Assembly: GCA_964036155.1 (NCBI GenBank)
Contig: OZ038422.1
Coordinates: forward strand, 50,553,201-50,617,200
From: Diploscapter coronatus
Taxonomy: Eukaryota; Nematoda; Chromadorea; Rhabditida; Rhabditidae
Direction: 5' to 3'
DNA length: 64,000 nt
Shown: positions 24,640-36,147 of the stretch, one piece after another
Layout of the letters: every line of letters starts with the position of its first letter
How positions within the stretch are numbered: position 1 is the first letter of the stretch
Position numbers and translations under genes: made by a program
The notes under the pieces: generated by a model
The model's input: the letters and a program-made list of their open reading frames with translations, nothing else
Told to the model about the DNA's origin: nothing
Database searches by the model: none

Positions 24640-26697
24640 CTATTTCAAAAACTTGTTGACAATTTCTTTGATGAAAAATTCCTGGGGCATTTCGAGATGA
24701 TCCCCATCGATAGAGAGAAAATGAACCCTTCCTGACTCGACTAGTGTCTTCAGGCCTATCCTATCCTAAAATCGAACTTCATCAAAAATCTCCGTATTTT
24801 TTTGCAAATCATACCTCCTTATAAAGCCTTGTTTCGTTGAAGTTCTCAATCGTTCCCAAGTCGTTTGCTTTGTAGTATCCGAACCACTGCAAGTTCGGAT
24901 TTCTCAGAGAAAACAAATTTGAAAATTTGGCTCCTACCGACGATTCCCTCGGCACGACCATGGAGTCCCTCAGAAACTTGATCAAGACGAGGTTTTTCAG
25001 CCTAACTATGCTTTTGCGGTAGGTCTCATTGATATTCTGAATAAAATCGATAGATACCAAGTGTTTCAAGTAAATTCGAAATCATTGTCACGAACTTTTT
25101 TCTTGTTTTCTATCCGATTTTGATCGGGATTTTTTGTATGATAAAGGAAAACATAGAGAATTTTCTTAGCTGTAAAAATTATCCCGATTTTAATTATCAC
25201 TTAGTGATCCTAATTAATTAAAGCAATTTAGTTAAGAAAAGTTAACACTTTTCTCTCTCAAAAGTATCGATGAATGAGAGTTCAGAGAAGCACAACACTT
25301 CAGCGGGCGAAAAGAGAGAAGACTGTTGGTTTGACACTTCTAAGAAAATAATTAGAGTAATTAAATCAATTAAAATCGAGATAATTCTTGCAGCTAACAA
25401 AATCCCTTACGTTTTCCTTTATCATACAAAATCCCGATCAAAATCGGATGAAGAATAAGAACAGTTTTCTTTGTGACAATGATGCCGGATTTACTTGAAA
25501 CATCTTGTATAGATTTAAAGAAGAGTGAAAACTCACCACTTCGTTGTTGACGTCAGCCAGGAAAATCGATTTCTTCTGGTAATCTTTTTCGTTATTCGGG
25601 TCGTGCCAATACTGGGCTTGAACCACACTGAAAATTTTAAATTTCTGCTTCAAAATAGGTAAAATTAATAAAAAAAAACTCGCTTTTTCTGGACGTATGA
25701 TAAATACGCTCCCAGATCGAGTAAGCGTCGGACGGCGTTGCAAAAGTAATTATCGCCGATACAGTGAGGCAGTCCGAAAACGCCTTGCTGTTGACCGCCG
25801 ACTGAAAATATGCTTCATTGCTAATTTTTAGTTGTTGAGTAGGGTTCAAATACGCCATACCCGAAATTAGATTTTTTACTGGGGGATCGGGACAACGCTG
25901 AGCTAGTGCTCGCCTAAAAGAAATCGTAAAGGAATAAAATATTAGGAAGGAAATAAGTTTAAAAAACGACTCACACAAATTGACCGCCTTGAGAAAACCC
26001 AATAGCATTATAGCCACCTGCTAGAAGGCTATCATTCCTGACCATCTCGCAAGCCTTATCAACTAGATCGTTCATATTTGCGAAAAATCCCCTCTCAACG
26101 TCCTGGATTTTTAGTTTTTTCCTGGAAAACCAATAATTTAACCTACCGAAGCGATGTTCTCCCCTAGCATCAAACTCTTCACATAGACTCCCTCGACGTT
26201 TTCTTCGATCAACTTCTTGATGTGCCCCATGGATAGAGGATTACAGCAACAATCACCTAAAATCGCTTATATTTCAGGAAAATTTATCTCTGATGAATTT
26301 ATTTATTATTTAATCGCCCGTCCCGCTTAACAGACTATAAAAATTATAGACAAACTCTTATATGAAAATGAAAAGTTTATTCTTTCTTGTATCGAATTGG
26401 TGTATTTCAATGAAAATCGACTAAAATTGAGCCAATAATAGTTATATAATAGCGATTCGACATCCAGAGAATATAAAAGTAAAATTATTCATAACTCTAA
26501 TCCAACAACCTACCCATTCCATGCCACAATACCACGGGCACGGCTTTCAAAGTCACCCTGTTATTCTTGAAATGTTGTCGGTGATGTTCCAATCTCGTCC
26601 TGTGATCACGTCTCCTTCTGTGAGCGATATGAACCCCATGTAAAAATCCAATCAGTAAGATGAAACTTAGAAGCCGAAATATAGACGATTTTCTCAT
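24640..26697 (-). CDS. ppt-1: palmitoyl-protein thioesterase 1
   Basis: Eight exons: 26697-26514, 26256-26147, 26102-25975, 25913-25861, 25801-25684, 25627-25537, 25036-24815, 24765-24640, about 343 residues. The enzyme removes palmitate from S-acylated proteins in the lysosome. The family words run in order: VVLWHGMGD-CCCNPLSMG, GYNAIGFSQGGQF with nucleophile Ser135, RCPDPPVKNLISVGGQQQG, YWHDPNNEKDY, IKFLRDS (Asp252) and SIDGDHLEM (His325), so the catalytic triad is complete. It is a little longer than human PPT1 because of a His/Arg-rich stretch after the signal peptide and an insert near the WFGYY word. The intron between exons 5 and 6 (25683-25628) uses a GC donor (AAGCGAGT). Intron 6 holds an inverted-repeat element. 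Its ATG lies 148 bases downstream of the stop of the next gene on the same strand. Confidence 0.95.
25055..25511. mobile_element. MITE-like foldback element in ppt-1 intron 6
   Basis: Terminal words GTGTTTCAAGTAAATTC (25061 onward) and, inverted, GATGTTTCAAGTAAATCC (ending near 25505) sit next to TA dinucleotides, as expected for a TA target. The arms continue inward for over 150 bases with shared CCGATTTTGATCGGGATTTT and TTGTATGATAAAGGAAAAC. No transposase. A related half copy is at 4813-5045, showing a dispersed family. It lies inside the intron and does not disturb the ppt-1 frame. Confidence 0.75.
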
Positions 26698-26738
26698 GAT
26701 TATACAGAAATAGAAATAATATTGTTTGAATGACCCCT

Positions 26739-26767
26739 ATATAAATGTAATAGCCACTGCCTTATCA
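26739..26767 (-). promoter_or_regulatory. ppt-1 upstream TATA-like and GATA motifs
   Basis: In the 148 bases between the CPG4-like stop and the ppt-1 ATG there is a TATATAAAT word (26739-26747) and a minus-strand TGATAAG (26767-26761). They suggest ppt-1 may have its own promoter despite operon-like spacing. Motif evidence only. Confidence 0.35.
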
Positions 26768-26845
26768 AACGCATGACTATTTGACATATCGATTAAATGT
26801 TTATTGATTAACTAGCACATTTATTAACATAAAATTAACGCAGCG

Positions 26846-28161
26846 TTAATTACTCTTATGATAAACGTAGTTAAATGCAGTGAAGTCGCCGTTTCGAATT
26901 TTATTGACCTGCTCAGAGCTTAGCATGAAATGGCACCTTTTGTCGAGTTTCATAGCAAGAAGATCCCTAAATAGCTATTTAAAAGGTTTAAAGTTGAGTT
27001 CAAACCTTAGCGAATCAGGCGTATCTTCAGCCATTTCTGCAGCCATGCTTATTGGTTTTAAGACGAGGTCCTGAAAAATATTCCTCTTTCAAATAGCTTT
27101 AATCCATTTTAATACCAAAGTGAAGAAGCCAGATAAAGCGCAGTTTTTATTGAATTGATCCACGATACAAGGGAGAATGCATTGGAGCGCTCTAAACAGT
27201 TAATTAGGATAGTTAAGTCCTAATTAAGGGTCAATTGCGAGATAATTACCCGCACATATCTCCAACGTGATCGATGGAAATCAGGAGGTTTCCTCCAATT
27301 TGAGCTGCGAATTTGATTTGGTCGTTTGTGGCGAATTTCACCAGGGAGTCTCTCATACCGCAGCGAGAGTCGCAGTCTTAATTGGGGTAATTAAGTCAGA
27401 TAATTAGATCAGATCAGTTAAATATTCAATTGGCGTAATTACCCTGCATTATTTGACTAGCGACGTGGCTGAGACAGGGCTTCATTTTGTCGAAGAGGAG
27501 TCGTTTCTCGCAGGCCTCCCTGATGGGGCTGCTCACCTTGGCGAACGTGCCCTTGTCGTCGCAGAGGAACCCGTCCTTGATGCACTGGAGGGCTTTTTGA
27601 TGCTGTCTTAAATTTATCTATACTTGGAAATATTTCCTTTTGGCTTTAGTAAATAATGACATTTTTTATTTATTCCATAACATCAATAGTGTGAAGACTA
27701 TCCGGAGTTCATAAAAAAAACTAAAAATCATTGAAATCGATTTCAACACATTCTTACTTCCCTTCAACATATACAATATTAATGACGTAGTTTATTTCGG
27801 ATAATAATAATAATAATAATTTTTACTCGCAAACTGCGTCGAACGAGCCGAATACGTTTGTCATCTGCCAAAAATCGCGCATTTCGTCGATGAATGGTTG
27901 GATGCAGGCCCTGAGGCAGTCACTGGCGCCGAAGGCCTTCAGGATCGTTTCCATATCGAGGTCTGAAAATCGATAATTATTGATTTGTTTTTCAAAATAA
28001 TTGCCATTTATTGATTTTTATACCATACCCGGAAAAGGGGTCGTCGTCTGAAGTGGCACTATGTGATTCTGATTGTGAATAGGTTTCGCTGGCACATTAG
28101 TCTGATTCCCAAGAGCGATTTGAGCAATCACTAACAAACTGATTAGTTGAACTAGCACCAT
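26846..28161 (-). CDS. secreted Cys-rich protein, chondroitin proteoglycan 4 (CPG4)-like
   Basis: Seven exons: 28161-28029, 27962-27827, 27606-27443, 27376-27250, 27191-27116, 27070-27006, 26966-26846, about 273 residues. TTTTAG precedes the ATG by seven bases, consistent with trans-splicing or a leader intron. A signal peptide (about residues 1-18) precedes a short Asn/Gln/Thr linker. The rest is a regular Cys pattern: C-x3-C in the second exon (DCLRACIQP), QC...LC.D, EAC, PCLSH, CDSRC, MC, QCILPC, NC and a last RC near the C-terminus. These paired Cys in helical segments resemble the nematode-restricted CPG4 domain of secreted, sometimes glycosaminoglycan-bearing proteins. The role is unknown. 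A (TAA)n tract lies in intron 2 (27801-27820). Confidence 0.7.
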
Positions 28162-28621
28162 TTTATACCTAAAATTCGATGTTTTGAAGCAAATGACGAT
28201 TTAACTAATAGAAAGTCTAATAATTTTGTCGACAAATGACGTTCTGAACAATACAAAAATCCTGAAACTGAATAAATAAGCTAGCTTTCAAGTAAAACGA
28301 TAAATTGGACAATGAAAAGGTTCGTTGCTGCTAGAAATATCTGTGTGCTATTTAAAAAGAATTATTTAATTTAAATCAATATCAATTTACCCATGTCTTG
28401 GATTCGTCATGTTCTCTGAAAATTCTTCTAAATGAATCATCCCTTTCATTCATTTATATTAGACGCCTTTGAGCACAATTCCAGACGTTTCAAAGGTCAA
28501 AATCACAGAAAAAATTAATTTATTTGAGAATTTCAACATATTTTACAATCTTATTATATTTACATAGCAAGAATATATTATGAAAGCTCTGGCGACATCT
28601 TGACATCGTTTTCAGAGTCTT

Positions 28622-31600
28622 TTATTTCTTCGTTGCATTATCGACCATGATCTTCATATCCCTCAGACTTTCTCGGAAATACTTAGCGAAGCGGTTGACA
28701 CCCTAAAAGGGATTATAATATTCACCCATTTTTCAGAGAAAGACTACATACCGTATGTTCAAGGTTCTTCCAGGACGAGATATGGAAGCTCAGGACGTCG
28801 CCAGTTGGAGCAATCGAGTAGCAGATACCTTAATTACCACAATTATCATTCAATTGCCTAATTGAAAATTATTTACCATAATTAGACCCTTCCGGGCAGC
28901 AGAATCCGCCTCCTGGCCAGAACATCGAGCGATCCTTGTTCAGCTTGCCAGCGAATTCGGCCATTTGGTGTTGGGGGATCTAAATTTAGCCATTCTTTGA
29001 AATAAATGCGTTGTCAAAATCGATTATTCTGGAAAGACATTCCATCATTCTAACACACAAACTAGTATACGGTTGTAAAGAAGCTTGATTTTCACATTTT
29101 TGTACCATCTCTTTTAAAATGTTGGAATATCATCCTAAGTTGCCCAAAATTCTCGCCTGGCTTGTAGATAGCTTGTATTTCATGCTGAAGACGTTCGATA
29201 AGAACGGCGCCTCAATTTTGTAGTGGTGGGCGAGCACTGCAAGAGCGAATAGATGACGATCCACTCCTCGGCCGCTCATTGCCCGACGATAGTAGTCCTG
29301 ATGAGCGTCACAGGCGATCTTCAGGAGCTGTAGTCTGGTGGAGTCCTGAAAGTGGTTTGTTGGTAGACTTCAAAATCTTGGCAGAAGCGAACGAATATTA
29401 TTCAAAATTAGCGATCTTTCAGCTTCATCATTAAATCTTACATCGCTTTTCTGATCCATCATCGCTCTGACGAAGTCACATGATTTCGTGCTGCACGATC
29501 TGACAGTCTCCGTTCTTCCATCCTTGTACAGCCTCAGCACCGCTGGCTCGTATGTCAAGTCGAATTTTCCTTGGTCCTAAAACAGCTTAAAACTCATAAG
29601 TTTGGGTTTGATTTTAACCTTGAAATACGTCAGCTGAATCGCCATTTGGCAGTACGCATCTGGAGAGACTCGGGATTTCTTGATGAAGTCCTTGCCGTAG
29701 TCCTCCCAAACCAGAATGGTGTTCTCCAGATTATCACCGACTGATTTTGCGATACTATAGGCGTGATCGATCGCGGTTTTGGTCTGAAAATGAATTTTGT
29801 GGTGTTTCAGACCTCGAGATAGACCTCTGAATCCAGTTCCCAATGGAGTCTCTCAGGCTTTGGCAAGAATTCAATTTCTCCGACGCAATGGCCATCCTGG
29901 TCATATGGCTTCAGGTAGGCTTCGTGGTACTTGATGTACTCCCTAATCTGGACCAGCACCATCGCATCCGCAACAGAGTGCTCCGCTTGGGACAAAAACT
30001 GAAATTGCTCCCAGGGTTGCCGAAGAGTTTTTCCAATCTATTTTACCCTTCCATTCTTCGTGAACATGTACACCGAGGGCTTGTCGCACCACATTTGGTA
30101 TCCGTCTCCATGCAACGCCAGGGCTACTTCTTCTGCGAAAACGGAAGGATCGTTAGGGTCGTATCCAGTCTCTTGATCATCGAGGAAGACGATCTCCAAT
30201 GATGATTCGATGGCCCAGAGGGACTCCTTGTTCAGGCCTAAACCCATCTAGAAATTTCAATTTGGTCGGAAAAGCTACCGTCCGCCAACTTCTCGTTCCT
30301 GATCTTGGCCCAGAGCTCACGCGGACCAGCAGTCAGGGAGCTCAGCAGACGTTCTCCGGAATCAGGACGATTATCGGCGTCGATGATCAGCTGAAGAGCT
30401 CGTTCCAATTCCGCAGGTCGGATCAGCCGCTTTCCATTGTGAACGACGATCTTGTACCAGCAGCCCTTATGATAGACAACGATGTGGTAAGTTTGGGGTA
30501 GTTTAATGGTGATATCTAAATTTTTTCTGGTTTCGATCAAATTAGCTGGACGTAAAATTTAAAAATTTGCGACGTCTTGATAATATGACGTTTCTCGTAA
30601 AATAAAATATGATTTGATTTGGTCACAACTATACCAACTATCGGGTTAGAGTTTTGAAAAAGTGTTCAAGTATGCGTAGTTCCTCGATGCCTACCGCAAT
30701 CTTTCTGCGGTATTCTCAAGGTTCGATTGAAATCCACCAGTTGAGAATTGCATAGAGGAGCACCCATCGTCACTGGCTTGAGACAGTCCTTGACGAATAC
30801 GTCCCTGATGTAGTTCATCTTCAGGAGGGTGACGCAAGCAGCTCGGGCAGCTTGGTTGGTGGTAGCTTGGCTGGAATAGAAATTTATTGTGTATTACAAG
30901 AAAAGTTTCGGAAACTCATAAGATCATCATGCCATTCATTATTTTAGTAAAGTGTGCAGTGGAGAAAAACGAATTTCGCGAGATACTTATCGATGCGTTA
31001 CGAAATTTCGGTGGTTATTCTGACATTATTGAGAACATTGTGGTGTTGAAAATGGAAGGCATCATAATTTCTAAAATTTGCCTATAAATCAGATCTCCGC
31101 ATCCGACGTTGCTGACGATCAGCGAGTCTCTTTCCCTCAGATACACTACCTTCTTCCACAAGTCCGATACCTGAGTATAGATAATTAAGTAATTAACTTC
31201 TAATAGCCCAATCAACTCACATAATTCGAAGAGATCATCCATTTCATCCAGAGTTTCCACTGCAAGGTTTGACCCGCACTATGCTCGAATTCTTTGGCCT
31301 GCAGTTCCATCTCGGAGTACTTTTCATCGTCCAAAATTGGACGGACGGTTTCCAGGTACTAATTAAATATTGAATTACCCTAACTATTGAGTTAACTACC
31401 TTCTTGATCGTGGCGCTCAAATTAGGCACTGGTTGCCAGGGCAGGAGTTTTTGATAGGAGAAGGACCTCGCTCGAGACTTAATTGCCCCGCAGATCATCT
31501 CAATTGGGACAATTATCTCAATTATTAATTCAACTAACTATACCAAGAATATCTTTGTCGGTAGACTAATAGGTTTGCCGATTTCTTCAAAGAGGAAGCC

Positions 31601-32061
31601 TCGATAGTAGAAGAGAAGAATTAGTGAGAATCGTAGAAGCAAAATCGACATCGAACTGATGAAGACCGCTGTTAGGGAGGCCGATACGTACTGTAGGTTA
31701 GTCGAGTTGCTAAAAATAATTGTGAAAAGATATTCCATCGACAAGCAGCCTATCAGCGGAAACTCCGTATTGAATCCTAAAAATTTTAGAACCTACCCAA
31801 AAAATTCTGACAACCACTTCTCAAGCCATACATTAGCTCTTGAGGTCGGTCCAATCTTGTAGATGTTCAAGCCTATGACGATCCCAATGAGAGCTACGAA
31901 TTCATGAATCAAGACTGGGAAGATGGTGTCCGCAAAGGATCTCTAAAACTCTTGAGATAAAAAACATAACCGAAAATGTGAACCTTCCATAATACAGCTC
32001 GAAACAGATACCATCTCCATGAGTCTCTTTGATTGTACGTGGCTTCACCCAGGAGTTTCAT
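28622..32061 (-). CDS. carnitine O-palmitoyltransferase 1
   Basis: Sixteen exons: 32061-31984, 31942-31797, 31709-31544, 31498-31400, 31358-31221, 31170-31082, 30870-30695, 30515-30279, 30237-30047, 29998-29825, 29783-29619, 29576-29442, 29345-29157, 28979-28877, 28828-28752, 28702-28622, about 747 residues (a CPT1 paralogue of the nematode cpt set). CPT1 transfers long-chain acyl groups from CoA to carnitine on the outer mitochondrial membrane. Two N-terminal TM segments (about residues 31-54 and 82-107) and [12 protein letters not shown] match CPT1, not CPT2. Core words: [39 protein letters not shown] with catalytic His447, [47 protein letters not shown] and STSQIPQHQ. The residue after HS is Val, where human CPT1 has Trp. 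Two introns use GC donors (31081-30871 and 29156-28980). TTATTTTAG lies 20 bases before the chosen ATG, as at a leader acceptor. Confidence 0.95.
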
Positions 32062-35000
32062 CGGAAAATATTGAAGATTCTCTAAAATAAAAAAAAGACT
32101 TCTATTTAAGGTTTTAAGGAAAACTAGATGAAATATTCTTTTATATATGGTTTGTAGCATGCATAAATGAAGCCTAATAAAGGTAGCATTAATTAGATCA
32201 CGAAGTTATGTTTTAAGTTCTAAAATAATATTTCATTTATTTAGAGTTTGAATAACAGATGAATGAAGCCTGATATAAGGTTGGCAAGTTCCAACTCTTT
32301 TTTTGTCTATTTCATGAGGAAGCAAAGGGTTCATGTAGACTAGAAACCGAGGGTGCAAACGGAAGAAAATACGCAAAATGGACAAGTTCTACTTCACTGA
32401 TCATTTAATTTATTTCAATGCTTTTTCATATAAGAAAGCAATGTTTCGATAGATAATGTTTCCAATTTTAAAATGATTATTTGCTTTATAGACAAAGATA
32501 CTATCTTACATTTACTCCAGAAAAGAATATTAAAAAATTTGATGAAATATCAAAGTTTTAAATCTCACTATTCTATAAGCTACATAAAATTTCCTGTTTT
32601 AAACTGTATCGTAAATATTAAATTAGTGAAATTGAAATAGAAATTTAAAATTAATTTTGAAATGTTAAAGGATACTGTAATGATAAAACCCATATCAGGC
32701 TAAAACTGCGTCCCAAATCAGAACTATTGAAGAGGAGTGACTAAAGCCTTGATCTCCATCGCTCTATTTAGAGAGATTTTATTTCTCTCTTCGGAAAAGA
32801 TAGAGAGAAATATTCAGCTCTCTCCTTCTCTCTGCTAATTCCTCCTCTCCGGGGCGAAGTCCAACTCGAGAGAAACAGAGTAGGGGAGAAATAGTGCCGA
32901 TTAGAGATTCCGTCAAAGGCTAGACAGGCAGAGTCGCGTCCTTGCTTCACATTGTCGTTCCAAGCCCCGTGGGGTCTTCGCGTTCGCTGAAATCATAAAC
33001 GGGGAATTTGGAGGAAAAAATAAGGTACTGGTCAGTGATGCAAAAATACTTGGCCTAATTTACTTCTCAGGGTTTTTACTTGTAACTTTTTAAATGTGCT
33101 TGGAAGATTTTCAAATATTATTCCTTCATTTACAATTTTGTTCAGCAGCATACATATGGATTTAAAAAAAGAACCTATTCTTAAATTTTATGATCAAATT
33201 TTATATAATCATTCCATGAATGACAATTTTACTATACGTCCAAAACTCATATCGCTAATTCTTCTTTGCAGGTCCAAAGGTCTTTCTCATTCGTCTCTTC
33301 CCACTTAGCACTATCTCATCAGTGCCTGATTCTCTCGTCAAAATCGCAATGCACTTTTAAGCGTGGTTGGTTCGCCATTATGGGTGGTTTTGATAAGTGA
33401 TAAAAATAAGCGCTAAGACACATTTTATTCTCCCATTTTTCAGGCTATTTTCTACCATAGTTCTCTTTTTCCCTGCAAAAATGTGTACTGAACTTGCATG
33501 GTCTGGACATGCGTTTTACTTTCGCTTTTACATTTTATCATATTATCAGTAGTCTTATCAACTTCCCTATTTAGGACTCATAGTGACCCTTCGACTTTCA
33601 TTCGCGCCAATAAATAGCTGCGAGAATGCGTAGTATCAACTATAGTTACTTCATTACATAATGAAGGATGAAAGAAATAACGCAGGCCTACGATATGGTA
33701 CTGCTCTCCCAGGTAGATAATGAATCTCAGGATTTGCTTTTACAGTGAAGGTTATGAGGTAATTTCATATTTTATAAAATAAATTCGAAAATTTACAATC
33801 AAGAGTGAATATCAGTAAAGACCAACGTCTAAGCAAAGGGGGCATAAACAGGTGCCTGCAAGTCGAGCTGATTTCCATATACCATATATCTTGCTCAGTT
33901 TTTCACACTGATTTCCATAGTGATATCCGTTTTTCGAAAGTCATTACTGTAGTGGGATTACCACAGTGCTTTGAGCTGTCTGATATCATTTTTTTGGAAA
34001 AACAGAACTTTCTATCTTGTATTATTTTTAAAATATTTCTTTCACTGGAAAATTCTTAAAATATCCCCGACAATATAGACGGAGAACATTTTCAAGAAAA
34101 ATATGTAAATTTGGAAAAGAAATCGATTTTTGAGTCAGTTTTTAGTGGGTTTCGACAGACAAGGCAAAGAGAGAGCAAAGCACTATGCAAAATTCATACA
34201 AAGTTTTCATAGCATTTTTGTTGGGTATTTGAACTGATAAAAAAATCGGTTGTTGGAGATTATCTCAGTTATTAACAAAAAACTGCATCGGAAACCGACT
34301 TGAAATAAGGATTTTATTTGTGCACAAGCGAAAATCGGCAAAAATAACAAATATGCCACTAACATCACTTCTAGAAGAAAATACCATAACTGGGCATGCA
34401 CCAAACTGACTTTTTTCGAGTAAAAAGTGACCAGGGGGCTTTCGATTACGGAGAAAAGGATTCTGAAGCCCATTTTAGGCCTCAGGATTGCGTAATACAC
34501 GTAAAATTGAGATTTTTCACTTTCAAAGGAGTCGCATTTCTAAACGTAAACGAAACCTCTGCTGTTCACCACTGAGGCAGTGGGACAGGGATTTTGTTTC
34601 GTTATTTGCATAAATTATGATTTTGTTAACTTGAAATAAAAATGAATGTAAATATTGAAACACTTGTAAAATTTCAAGGTTCATACGAAAACGGGCGTGG
34701 TTCAAGATTGGAAACCGTAAAGAAACATTAACAATGGCACCAAAAATACACACACACACATTCCCAAGTTTAAATTTCTCGCTCATGCAGTGTGCAGTTA
34801 GCACGCACTTTTTCAACCTCCCCATGAAAAAGTCAACAGAAATTTCGGACCTAAGAGAATTAGCTAAATTTTAAAACGAAAAACGGAACTTTAGTTTTAA
34901 TCCGCAAATTTTTTGCCAACTTTATTTTCTTTTTAGCTTACAACTGTAATCCAAAATTTCGAGAGAGATGTAGTTCTGACTATATATGAAATTAAAATGA

Positions 35001-36062
35001 TAGCGTATTTTATGTTTATCGTAGCCCTTCAATTAGCTGCAAAAAGTGACAAATTTCGAAATTCATACCATTCCAAGTACTTACGGTTTATTTGACTTAT
35101 CTAAATTTCGAGTTTGGAGATTTCCCGGTAAAAATGTCTGTGGCAACACTTCAAGATTGCTCCGCTATGTAACGAGACAGTAGCAAGAAAAGAGGAAATA
35201 GTACTTATGTTTGAAGAGAGCAAAAAGACAGCATACTGACCAAATATTGTACACGTTTGAAACGTCAAAGTCTATTTTTGGACAAAATTATATAGAGTAT
35301 GCCGATCTTCTCTATTGGTTATTGATATATGATTTTTAATATACGCAGATAAATCTGAAGCATAATAAATAACCATAAAAATAGCATACAGGCATCAAAA
35401 TAATTGTTGCAATTTCTATTGTCTACAGGGCTTCGTCATCCACTATCGAAAATTCGTTTGAAATCTTTAGAAGATGAATAAGTGTGATGCATCTCTAATC
35501 AAAATCTACACAAATAAATTCAATGATTCTGTGCTCCAAGCTACAGTATGGTTTCCTTCAGCAGATTTCGTGATACTTTGATATGAAACCTATTTGTTGG
35601 CCATCTGGATATTTGGATATCTCGAAATCTGTCAGGTAAAAACTAACCTTCTTACGTAAACTATCTTCGATTCCTCTAATATTTTCCCGTTTTCAAGCCA
35701 ATTTCTGCCAAACACTTTGGCACATTTCTGTCTGTTTGCTTTGCTCTGCGCCTATCGTCCAAACCTCTTTATGTAACAGTTTCACGAAATTGACTGCTCA
35801 TTTTCTCTGGCTCAAAAATTTCTCATAACCTCCTAAAAGTGCTCGCTATTTAATAATTTTTCTCCAGAGTTTTTTCGCACCCTCTTAAAATCGCTAACTT
35901 TCTGACCGACTTTCTCTGAGCAGTCTTTTTCACCTTACCTAACAAATTGCTTATTTCTCTCAAAAATTCTAACTCTTACCCGAAAATTTCTTGATTTCTC
36001 TTAGAAATATAGGCTATTTCATATTTTGTGCATCTTTTAGCGTTTCCAAACCCTTCCTTAAG
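32062..36062. other. non-coding stretch between CPT1 and the Gln/Gly-rich gene
   Basis: No gene is recognised. The part nearest CPT1 is presumably its upstream region. A GA/CT-rich, more GC patch at about 32750-33010 (repeated AGAGAGAAA and CTCTCTCC) could be a promoter or enhancer. A short (CA)n tract lies at about 34748-34760. The rest is AT-rich without coherent exons on either strand. Confidence 0.5.
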
Positions 36063-36070
36063 TATAAAAG
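36063..36070 (+). promoter_or_regulatory. TATA box of the Gln/Gly-rich gene
   Basis: TATAAAAG lies 85 bases before the start codon at 36148, at a distance that leaves a leader of about 50 bases. It is the best TATA match in the window and fits a strongly expressed structural-type gene. Confidence 0.55.
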
Positions 36071-36147
36071 GTTGACGCCCGATTTATTTACAGTCGGCCG
36101 CCCTTTCGTTTTCACCTGTGTGCCACACTGCCAGGACTCCTCATAGA

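Noticed and set aside
30199..30501. 100-codon plus-strand frame
   Set aside because: Antisense shadow of CPT1 exons with strong family matches on the minus strand.
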